DNA from: Corynebacterium gallinarum
Lineage (GTDB): Bacteria; Actinomycetota; Actinomycetes; Mycobacteriales; Mycobacteriaceae
Assembly: GCF_014837045.1 (NCBI RefSeq)
Contig: NZ_JACSPR010000003.1
Location: forward strand, 62,001-126,000
DNA: 64,000 bases
Direction: 5' to 3'
A program made the translations under genes and the position numbers. Under the pieces are notes generated by a model. The model did not search any database and was not told the DNA's origin. It saw nothing but the letters and a program-made list of their open reading frames with translations. Below, in pieces: positions 25,579 to 34,100 of this stretch. Each line of letters opens with the position of its first letter. Within the stretch, counting starts at the first letter, position 1.

Positions 25579-27909
25579 ATGTCTACTTCCACGCACAAGA
25601 CCGGATCCGCCGCCGCGATCAACGCCATCAACGCAGCCGCAGCCAACGGCGGCCTGAGCGACACCCTCACCGACGCCCCCACCGCCCCTGTCTCCTTCGG
25701 CCGGTGCCCCGTCGCCCACGGCTTCGACGCCATGGGGGATGCCTACTACATGGACCCGGCCGCCCACTTCGCGGAGTTCCGCGATGAGACCCCGACGTTC
25801 TTCTACCCCTACCTCAATGCCTGGATGGTCACCCGCCACGAGGACGCCCTGCAGGTGCTCGGTGACTGGAAGAAGTTCTCCTCCGCCGCCAACGGTGGTC
25901 TGATCGAGGTACCCGAGCAGTTCCAGGACGTCATCTCCGCGGAGCTGATCTCCCGGGTGCTGGTCGGATCCGATCCACAGGGTCACACCATCGCCCGTGG
26001 TGTCGCACAGCTGGGCTTCCTCCAGGAAGATATGGATGCCCTCGCCCCGGAGATCGAGGCGCGTGCGCACCGCATCATCGACAAGTTCGAGAACAACGGC
26101 TCCGGCAACCTGCTGGAGGATTACTGCCTGGAGCTGACCACCCAGACGCTGCTGGCCCACATGGGCCTGGACTACTCCTGGGATGCCCAGATCCGTCAGC
26201 TGCGCGATGATTTCTTCGCCGTGCTCGCCTCCGCACAGGAGCCCCTGCCCGAGCCGATGCGCTCTGAGGTGTGGGAGCGTTATGTCGCCGGCAACCTCAA
26301 GCTGCGTGAGGTCATCGAGTCCCGCCGCGACTCCGATGCCCGCGATCTCATCTCCATCATGGCCTCCCAGAAGGACGAGGACGGCAACTTCATCCTCAGC
26401 TCCGACCAGATCGCCATCCACCTCACCGAGTTCTGCGCCGCCGGCACCGACACCACCGCCCAGGCCATGGCCAACGCGCTGCTGTTCCTGCAGAAGAACC
26501 CCGAGGCCCTCGAAGATGCCCTGCTGGAGCCCGAGCTGTGGTCCCGGGTGTTCGAGGAGACGGTGCGCCGTCGTCCGTCCTCCACCTTCGCCTCCCGCCA
26601 GGCCATGATCGACATCGAGCTCGGTGGCGCGGAGATCAAGAAGGGTGACATGGTGTGGATCGCCCTGTCCTCGGTCAACACCGACCCGTCCTACCAGGAC
26701 AACCCCTTCGAATTTGATATCCACCGCCCGGATCCGCAGGACCACCTGGCGTTTTCCACCGGCCGCCACAAGTGCCTCGGCAACCCGCTGGCGCGCGTGC
26801 AGGGATCCATCGGCCTGCAGGTGCTCTTCGAGCGTCTGCCGTCCATCACCGTCGATGACCCCGATTCCCTCGACTTCGTGCGCATGGCGCTGCTGCCGGC
26901 CCGCCGCTCCCTCAATGTCCACTGGGATCTGGCCGATATTGAACGCTCCAAGCGCACGACCGTCCGCACGTTGGATCTGGTCGTCGACAAGCGTACGACC
27001 GAGTCCGACGGCGTGATCTCCCTGACGCTGACCCACCCCGACGGCGGTGAGCTGCCGCGCTGGAAGCCGGGCGCGCACATCGACCTCAACCTGCCTGACG
27101 GTGTGGTCCGCCAGTACTCGCTCGCCGGTGACTGCGAAGACCCGACCTCCTACCGGGTCGGCGTGCTGCGCGAGCCTGCCGGACGCGGCGGGTCGGCCGC
27201 GGTCCACGACACGCTTGTCGACGGTTCCCCGATCACCATCTCCTGGCCCCGCAACAACTTCCGCTTCGTCGATGCCGGGCGCTACCTGTTCATCGCCGGT
27301 GGCATCGGCGTCACCCCGATCCTCGCGATGATCCGCGAGGCGGAACGCCAGGGTAAGGACTGGACCCTTCTCTACGGCGGGCGCACCCGTTCCTCCATGG
27401 CGTTTGTCTCCGAGCTCGAGGCCTACGGCGACCGCGTCCAGCTGGTTCCCCAGGATGAGCTCGGCCACCTGGATCTGGATGCCGCCCTCGCAGAGGCAGC
27501 CGAGGACACGCTGATCTACTGCTGTGGTCCGGAAGGCCTGCTGCAGGCCGTGGAGGAGAAGTCCGCGCACTGGCAGAAGGGGAGTCTGCGCCTGGAGCGC
27601 TTCGCCCCGAAGGTGATTGTGCGTGACGGTGATGATCAACCCTTCGAGGTGGAGTTCACCCAGTCGGGCACAACCGTCACCGTCGGTGCGGACGAGTCCA
27701 TCCTGGACGCCGCCAAGCGGGAGGGGATCAGCGTGATCTCCTCATGTGAGACCGGCACCTGCGGCACCTGTGAGACCACGGTGGTCTCCGGGGAGGTGGA
27801 TCACCGCGATTCCATCCTCACCGCCGATGAGCAGGAGGCCAACCGCACCATGATGATCTGCGTGTCCCGCGCCCAGGGCACCTGCCCGAAGCTCGTGCTC
27901 GCACGCTAA
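25579..27909 (+). CDS. self-sufficient cytochrome P450, CYP116B type (P450-FMN reductase-ferredoxin fusion)
   Basis: A 776-residue single-chain monooxygenase. Residues about 40-455 are the P450: I-helix AGTDTT near 288 and heme-ligand Cys399 in FSTGRHKCLG. From about 465 a phthalate-dioxygenase-reductase-like module follows: flavin-binding RQYSLAG, GGIGVTPILAM for the nucleotide, CCGPEG. The C-terminal plant-type ferredoxin has C723-x4-C728-x2-C731 and C761. Such enzymes take electrons from NADPH through FMN and [2Fe-2S] to the heme without partner proteins and hydroxylate varied substrates. The natural substrate is not known. It sits between an SDR and a lactonase-like lipoprotein gene. Confidence 0.94.
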   Translation: MSTSTHKTGSAAAINAINAAAANGGLSDTLTDAPTAPVSFGRCPVAHGFDAMGDAYYMDPAAHFAEFRDETPTFFYPYLNAWMVTRHEDALQVLGDWKKFSSAANGGLIEVPEQFQDVISAELISRVLVGSDPQGHTIARGVAQLGFLQEDMDALAPEIEARAHRIIDKFENNGSGNLLEDYCLELTTQTLLAHMGLDYSWDAQIRQLRDDFFAVLASAQEPLPEPMRSEVWERYVAGNLKLREVIESRRDSDARDLISIMASQKDEDGNFILSSDQIAIHLTEFCAAGTDTTAQAMANALLFLQKNPEALEDALLEPELWSRVFEETVRRRPSSTFASRQAMIDIELGGAEIKKGDMVWIALSSVNTDPSYQDNPFEFDIHRPDPQDHLAFSTGRHKCLGNPLARVQGSIGLQVLFERLPSITVDDPDSLDFVRMALLPARRSLNVHWDLADIERSKRTTVRTLDLVVDKRTTESDGVISLTLTHPDGGELPRWKPGAHIDLNLPDGVVRQYSLAGDCEDPTSYRVGVLREPAGRGGSAAVHDTLVDGSPITISWPRNNFRFVDAGRYLFIAGGIGVTPILAMIREAERQGKDWTLLYGGRTRSSMAFVSELEAYGDRVQLVPQDELGHLDLDAALAEAAEDTLIYCCGPEGLLQAVEEKSAHWQKGSLRLERFAPKVIVRDGDDQPFEVEFTQSGTTVTVGADESILDAAKREGISVISSCETGTCGTCETTVVSGEVDHRDSILTADEQEANRTMMICVSRAQGTCPKLVLAR

Positions 27910-27932
27910 ACCCCCTACATACGAGGAGCCCC

Positions 27933-29108
27933 ATGCGCCTTCACCGCCTGATCCCCACCGCAGCCGCCCTGACCGGTCTGCTTGTCCTGTCCGCCTGTTC
28001 CCCGTCCGGGGAAGCTGATTCCACGGCCACCGCCATCGACACGGTGACCGAGACGGCGACCGCTACGTCGACGGGGACGGTGACCACCGGGGCGTCGCAA
28101 AGCACCACGACCCAGGCGCAGCAGGTGGCCTGGACCGAGACCCTGCTCGACGGGCCCACCAAGCCGGAGGATCTCGTCCTCCTGGAGTCCGGCACGGTGT
28201 TCCTCAGCGGCATGTCCGAGAACCCCGGTTCCGAGGACGGCGGCGCGGGCAGCCTGCACGCGGTGGACCCGGAAACCGGTGAACTCACCAACGTCTGGAC
28301 CGCTGAGAACATCACCGAGGCCCATGACACCGCCACCTTCGGCGAGTGCGAGGGCCCACTGGATCCATCGGTGGCCGCACCCCACGGCCTGGGAGCCGAA
28401 ACCGCCGAGGACGGCACCGAATACCTCTATGTGGTCAACCACGGCGGACGTGAGAGCATCGAGGTGTTCACCGTGGACAATGAGGCCCTGACCTGGGTCG
28501 GATGTTCCACCCTGCCCGAGGGCAGCATGGGCAACGGCGTGGTGGCCGATCCCGACACCGATGGTTTCTACGTGACCAACTTCCTCAACCCGGCCGACAT
28601 GCAGGCCGAATTTGAGAAGGCGTTCGCTGGCGAGGCCACCGGTGAGGTCCTGCACTGGACCCCCGAGAAGGGCTGGTCCGTGGTGGAGGGTTCCGAGATG
28701 TCCACCCCGAACGGCATCGCCGTGTCCGCGGATGGCCAGTCCCTCTATGTCGCTTCCTGGGGTGGCCGCGAACTGGTGGAGCTCGACCGCACCACCGGTG
28801 AGGTCCTCAACACCGTCGCCATGGAGATCATGCCCGACAACCTGCGCTACACCGAGGACGGCAAGCTGCTGGTGACCGGCCAGGTCATCGACTCCTTCGA
28901 GACCTTCGTGGGTTATGAGTTCGGCGACCTCAAGCCAGCGGAGCGTTACGACGTCTTCGCCCTCGACCCGGAGACCTTCACCGTGGAAACCGTCGCCGCG
29001 GGTGAAGTCCCCGGTTTCGGTAACCCCACCACCGCACTGGAGGTCGGTGACCGGATCTTCGTCGGCAGCGTCGCCGGTGACAAGATCCTGCAACTGGATA
29101 AGAGCTAG
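27933..29108 (+). CDS. lipoprotein with SMP-30/lactonase-like beta-propeller
   Basis: A 391-residue protein with signal peptide and lipobox LSAC (Cys at about 22), a Thr/Ala-rich linker to about residue 65, then repeated blade-like segments (for example STPNGIAVSADGQSLYVAS and GTEYLYVVNHGGRES) typical of SMP-30/gluconolactonase or paraoxonase-like propellers. Acidic and Asn residues suited to Ca binding are present, but catalytic residues were not individually assigned. It begins 23 bp after the P450 stop with RBS ACGAGGAG, so it is part of the same operon and may hydrolyse a lactone or ester substrate outside the membrane before uptake. Confidence 0.75.
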   Translation: MRLHRLIPTAAALTGLLVLSACSPSGEADSTATAIDTVTETATATSTGTVTTGASQSTTTQAQQVAWTETLLDGPTKPEDLVLLESGTVFLSGMSENPGSEDGGAGSLHAVDPETGELTNVWTAENITEAHDTATFGECEGPLDPSVAAPHGLGAETAEDGTEYLYVVNHGGRESIEVFTVDNEALTWVGCSTLPEGSMGNGVVADPDTDGFYVTNFLNPADMQAEFEKAFAGEATGEVLHWTPEKGWSVVEGSEMSTPNGIAVSADGQSLYVASWGGRELVELDRTTGEVLNTVAMEIMPDNLRYTEDGKLLVTGQVIDSFETFVGYEFGDLKPAERYDVFALDPETFTVETVAAGEVPGFGNPTTALEVGDRIFVGSVAGDKILQLDKS

Positions 29109-29121
29109 ACACCAAGTGCTG

Positions 29122-29168
29122 ATGGCCGCCGCCCCCTGGTTTGTTGCCCAGGGGATGGCGGCCGTTTG
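29122..29168. terminator. terminator hairpin between P450 operon and ohr
   Basis: GGCCGCC (29124-29130) pairs with GGCGGCC (29157-29163), with inner CCCCTGG/CCAGGGG. Short T-run GTTTG follows. Serves the convergent genes on both sides. Confidence 0.75.
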
Positions 29169-29187
29169 TCAGCTACCGGGGGAGTGG

Positions 29188-29607
29188 TTAGTCCTGGGAG
29201 ACGGTGACGGTCACGGGGATGTTGCCGCGAGTGGCGTTGGAATACGGGCAGACCTGATGGGCGGCATCCGCCAGAGCCTGGGCCTCCTCCTGTCCGAGCG
29301 CGGGGATGACCACCTCGAGGTCCACAGCCAGACCGAAGCCCTCACGCTGCTTGCCGATGGACACCCGGGCACCCACGGAGGAGTCACCGAGATCCTTCTT
29401 CTCGGCGCGGGCGACTGATTGCAGGGCGGAGTGGAAGCAGGCGGCGTAGCCGAGGGCGAACAGCTGCTCGGGGTTGGCACCGTCGCCACTGCCACCCATC
29501 TCCTTCGGGATGGCCATGGAGAATTCCAGGGATCCATCGGCGGTGGCGGCGTGACCGTTGCGGCCTGCGCCGGTGGCGAGTGCTTCTGTGCTGTACAACG
29601 CGTCCAT
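29188..29607 (-). CDS. ohr: organic hydroperoxide resistance protein Ohr
   Basis: A 139-residue OsmC/Ohr-family thiol peroxidase that reduces lipid and organic hydroperoxides. The two catalytic cysteines are Cys57 (YAACFHSAL) and Cys120 (QVCPYSN), and the conserved NPEQLFALGYA segment precedes the first. ATG 29607 (MDALYSTEA) matches the family start. It is transcribed divergently from ohrR, with the operator between them. Confidence 0.95.
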   Translation of the reverse strand: MDALYSTEALATGAGRNGHAATADGSLEFSMAIPKEMGGSGDGANPEQLFALGYAACFHSALQSVARAEKKDLGDSSVGARVSIGKQREGFGLAVDLEVVIPALGQEEAQALADAAHQVCPYSNATRGNIPVTVTVSQD

Positions 29608-29663
29608 GAGGGGTGACTCCTTGCGAGTTGGGGGAATGCTCGGGAACAACGCCCATCATGCAC

Positions 29664-29683
29664 CACAATTAAGTTGTGCACAA
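29664..29683. promoter_or_regulatory. OhrR operator in ohr/ohrR intergenic region
   Basis: CACAATTAAGTTGTG (29664-29678) has inverted arms CACAA/TTGTG and overlaps a second palindrome TTGTGCACAA (29674-29683). The ACAATT-like half-sites resemble known OhrR operators. Placement between divergent ohr and ohrR start codons (111 bp apart) supports autoregulation and control of ohr. Confidence 0.8.
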
Positions 29684-29717
29684 CCTTTTTCTGTGGGGTG
29701 CGGTAACATTTCCCCCT

Positions 29718-30158
29718 ATGGACAGCCATCCCGAACTCTCCCTGGACAACCAGCTGTGTTTCTCCCTCTACCGGGCCAGCCGGGCGGTAACCCGCGCCTA
29801 CCAGCCACTTCTCAACGACCTGGGCCTGACCTACCCGCAGTACATCACCATGCTCACACTGTGGGAACATGACCGACCCCGGGGCATGCATGAACTGGTC
29901 CGGGAACTCGGATTGGACAGCGGAACCCTGACCCCTGTGTGTCGCCGACTGGAGCAGGCGGGCCTGCTCACCCGGCAGCGCGACACCGTGGATGAACGCA
30001 GACTCATCATCACCCTCACCGACCAGGGCAGGGCACTCCGGACGCAGGCTGCGGAGATCCCCACGAAGATTGCCTGCATGTACAAAGATTCCGGCATCGA
30101 TCCGATCCTGCTCAAACAGGAACTGGACAACCTCTCCGCCCTGCTGGTGGGGGACTAG
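29718..30158 (+). CDS. ohrR: OhrR, MarR-family organic peroxide sensor
   Basis: A 146-residue MarR repressor. The peroxide-sensing cysteine is Cys14 in DNQLCFSLYRASR, followed by PLLNDLGLTYPQYITMLTLWE, nearly the same as in B. subtilis OhrR; the winged helix is at ELGLDSGTLTPVCRRLE with wing DERR. Oxidation of the cysteine should release DNA and derepress ohr. ATG 29718 puts the sensing cysteine at the usual place. Its stop lies only 2 bp from the convergent TetR gene end. Confidence 0.95.
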   Translation: MDSHPELSLDNQLCFSLYRASRAVTRAYQPLLNDLGLTYPQYITMLTLWEHDRPRGMHELVRELGLDSGTLTPVCRRLEQAGLLTRQRDTVDERRLIITLTDQGRALRTQAAEIPTKIACMYKDSGIDPILLKQELDNLSALLVGD

Positions 30159-30160
30159 AC

Positions 30161-30721
30161 CTAGAGCTCGAAGACGGTCAACCACTGCCGGGCCAGGGAG
30201 CGGTGGACCAGTTCCTCATTGGTGCCCTGGTTACGCACATAGAGGAAGTAGAAATTCCGGTCCAGGCTCATCAGGCTGATGATGAACTGGTAGCGGCGTT
30301 CCTCATTGTCCTCCAGCTCGGGGATCGAGTTGCTCAGACGACGCAGCATGTCCAGCCACTCATTGGCCACCACGGCATCCTCGGCCATGGCCTGTTCGAT
30401 GGAGGAGAACTCCACGGAATGCTCACGCCACAAAGTCGCCATGTCGCCCAGCCAGCCCATGATGGATTCCATCGTGTGCTCCGGCAGGTCGAACACCTCC
30501 CGGATCGGTGCCCGGATCCCGGGTTCGATCTCCTGCATGAGCGCCAGCATGAGATCCGGCTTGTTCCGGAAATGCAGGTAGAGGTTGGCACGACTGCCCC
30601 CGGCACGCTGGGCCACCTGGTTCATCGACGTCGGGCCGAATCCCTTTTCCAGGAAGAGCTCCCGGGCGGCGGTGATAAACCGCTGTCGGGTGTCCGCGGC
30701 CTTCTTGTCCTTGAGATTCAT
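30161..30721 (-). CDS. TetR-family transcriptional regulator
   Basis: A 186-residue regulator. The N-terminal DNA-binding helices are clear (RQRFITAARELFLEKGFGPTS, then AQRAGGSRANLYLHFRNK). The ligand domain is unassigned. Convergent with ohrR and without an obviously linked target; the SDR-P450-lipoprotein operon 2 kb away is one possible target, inferred only from nearness. Confidence 0.85.
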   Translation of the reverse strand: MNLKDKKAADTRQRFITAARELFLEKGFGPTSMNQVAQRAGGSRANLYLHFRNKPDLMLALMQEIEPGIRAPIREVFDLPEHTMESIMGWLGDMATLWREHSVEFSSIEQAMAEDAVVANEWLDMLRRLSNSIPELEDNEERRYQFIISLMSLDRNFYFLYVRNQGTNEELVHRSLARQWLTVFEL

Positions 30722-31131
30722 TCTGGTGCCTCGCTGGGGTATCGGGGGGTTTCGGTGGGGTGCTGCCGGGTCAGTGGTGATCAGATCCAGGGTACGTCAC
30801 CTGTATAGCAACTGTGCGGAGTGCCCAGATGGCCGCCATCCTGGCCAAGAAAAGATAGCATCACATCTTAGATACCCGAATGACACCATCAATTACTCCA
30901 TAGTTCATACCTTATTCAACGGGCAGTTCTAAGGTTCTTCTCAGCAGCCGGACAGCCCCGTGGTAGAGATCCGCCACCCTCCTTTTCCGACACACCCCGC
31001 CTTGTGCACCGGGGTGTTTTTCGTGTTCCGCAATGCCGTGTTTCAGAAAGCAGGGGAGTGGACGCCCGCCCAGGGTTGGTCCGTCGCGCTAGTGAAGAAC
31101 TCAACAACGCACCCTCGAGAAGGACACCACC
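30722..31131. promoter_or_regulatory. 410-bp upstream region with an intrinsic-terminator-like hairpin
   Basis: ACACCCC (30992-30998) pairs with GGGGTGT (31011-31017) followed by TTTTTCG, a good terminator on the + strand, yet no + strand gene precedes it. AT-rich DNA at 30850-30920 may be a promoter; transcripts starting there would meet the hairpin before the large secreted-protein gene at 31132, which suggests a leader or attenuator. Otherwise nothing recognised. Confidence 0.5.
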
Positions 31132-34100
31132 TTGAAACTCCGTAGAAACGGTCTACGTCTGGCTATCGCAGCCACCGCCGCCTGTGCCGTCACCACCGGC
31201 CACATCGCGGTCGCCCAGGATAACGCAGTGGGTGATCTCACCACCGCGGTCGCCGATCTTGCTGCCGCCACCGCAGGCACCCCGTCTGATCTGGTGATCA
31301 CCGAGATCCTGCCCAACACCACCGGGCATGATGAGTTCGAGTTCTTCGAGGTTCACAACACCGGAACGGTGCCCGCAACGATCGGGGCGGGGGAGTACAC
31401 CTTCGCCTACAGCTACGCCGATTCCACCGACACCACCCGCGATGTTGCCCTCGACCTCGGCGCACCTGTCACTGTCACCCCCGGTGAGACGGTGGTCATC
31501 TGGTTGAACTACACCGCCACCAACATCGATTCCTTCGCCCGCTCCGAACAGGAGTTCCGGGATTTCTACGGCATGGATGATTCCGCACGCATCTTCCGCG
31601 CCACCGGGCAGAACGGCATGGCCAACGGTGGTGACCGTGGCATCCGTATCCTCCACAACGGTGAGGTCTCCAGCTGGTCGCATTACCCCTCAGGTAGCGC
31701 CGGTGTGCAGCTGGGCGTCGAGTTCGCCCTCCCGGTGGCAGGGGAGCATTCGGCTGTCCCGGTGCGCACCCAGACCGCCCCGACACCGGGTGTCATCACC
31801 GCGGATCAGTTACTGCCGGGAGGTGCCACCGGTGAGCTCCCCGCAGACCCGGAGGACCCGGTGGTGGACCCCGAGCTGGACCTGGCCATCTTCGACGGCC
31901 TCACCCCACCCACCGTGGCCGCCCCGCTGGTGCTCACCGAACTGCTGGCCAACTCCGACAATGTCGGCGGTTCCGATGCCTACGAGTTCATCGAGGTCAC
32001 CAACACCACCGCTGAGCCAGTGGATTTCTCCGACTACACCCTCAATTACCTGTACCCACAGGATGAGTTCATCAACACCAATGCCGCGGTGTGGGCCTCC
32101 CAGCCGGGTGATGTCATCATCGCCCCGGGTGCCTCCCTGGTGTTCTGGATCAAGAACGGCCCCAACAATGAGCTGACCGCCGCCGATTTCAACGCCGCCT
32201 ATGGCACCAACCTCACCGCAGGTGTGGATCTGGTGGAGATCAACTCCGGTGGCATGGCCAACGGTTCGGCACGTGGCATCCAGATCCAGACCAACACCGG
32301 TCACATGATCAACCGCGGGTACTACAACATGGCCGGCGCCTCCGATGTGGAGCTCAACCGGTCCCTCAACTACGCCGTCGACGCCGGGGACCTGCTCAAG
32401 CAGACCCTGCTCGGTAACGCCAGCCCCACCCCGGGCACCGCACACCCCTCCCAACTGCCGAACCCGCTGCTGCCGGTCACCGTGGATACCCAGGCCCCGG
32501 TGGTCACCGACACCACCTCCGGCACCATCACCCCAGGTGAGCCGTTCACCTTCTCCTTCGAGGCCACCGACAATGAACTGGTGCGCACCCTCACCCTGAA
32601 CCTGCGCTCCAACATCTCCACCGAGGCGCAGGAGATCAACCTCACCGCCGACACCGAGGGCAACTACTCCTGGCAACTGCCGGCCGCGGACATCACCGGC
32701 AAGGCCTGGTTCGAGTACACCGTCACCGCCACTGATGGCATCAACACCGTCACCACCGACCCGGTCCGCCTGGGTGTCGACGGTGCCAACACCGACCCGG
32801 TGCGTCTCAACCTCACCAATGACCAGTGGGTCAACGGCACCACCGACATCATCGGCGCGTCCGACACCTTCGGGGAGGACGTCGAGCTGCTTATCGACGC
32901 TTCCCCCGTCACCACGTCCCCCAGCCTCCCAGCGGCGCCGACGTTCGCGATGGAAATCACCCAGACCGACGTGTTCTTCCGCAACGGCATCCTCGCCGGG
33001 GGAGAGGAGCTCCTCATCTTCGATGAGGGCACCTATGAGCGCATTGAATCCGTCTCCACCGCTGTTCCGCTGTACCACGTCAATGATGACGGCACCGTCA
33101 CCGTGAGCGTGTACGCCGGCACCAAGGCGGCCGCGGCCATCGACCTCAATGAGAACAACGACGACTTCCAGATCCGCAACCTGCGCCTCATCCTGCCCGA
33201 TGGCCGCACCCTGACCCCGGCCGGCATCACCGACCAGCAGGAGTGGTTGAAGATGGGTGACAGCGCAGGGAAGCTCGATTTCTTCGATGCCACCTTCACC
33301 CTGCCGGAGGATGCCTTCACCGGTGTGGCACACGCCTGGGACACCACCGGCGTGACCGACGGGGAGCACACCGTCACCGTCACCCGCGCGGATGGTGAAA
33401 CCATCAACCGCACCGTGCGTGTGGACAACACCGGCCCGGAGCTCAACGTCACCGGTGTCACCGACGGCGCCGAGCTGCGCGGCGCGGTGGAAATCAACGC
33501 CACCGCCACCGACGCGGGTGCCGGTGTGGAGAACATCGAAACCCTCCTCAACGGCGAACGCGTGGAGCTGCCCTTCACCACCGGATCCCTCGACCTGCCG
33601 GCCGGCGAGCACACCATCACCATCCGCGCCGAGGACAAGGTGGGCAACCGCACCGAGCACACCATCACCTTCACCACCCCGGAGGAAAACCCCATCAGCG
33701 GTGATTTCGCACCGACCGGTGGGGAGACCGTGGCCGCCGGTGATGTCACCCTCACCGCCCGCGCGAATGATCCCAGTGGGGATGATCTGGACCTGACCTT
33801 CCTGGAGGCCGACACCCCGGCGCTCGACAGTGGGCGGGTGCGCATGGCCACCGGCACCGTTGCCGACGCCGCCACCACCGACCGCACCGAGGCCACCAAC
33901 CTGAGCCGGGAGGACGTCGACAAGCTCGCCGGTCTTGATGGCCTGGGCACCGAGGCCGCCTCGGACACCGCCTTCCCGTACCAGCTGTTCGAGGTGGATG
34001 CCGCCGACAACCTGGCCACGGACACCCAGCTGCGCGTCAACTGGGCAGGCAACGCCGACGGGCGCGCACAGGTGATCCTGTACGCCCTCAGGGGATCGGA

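Noticed and set aside
25411..27639. Open frame of about 740 codons on the minus strand
   Set aside because: Antisense of the P450 fusion gene, explained by the same codon bias; no family resemblance.
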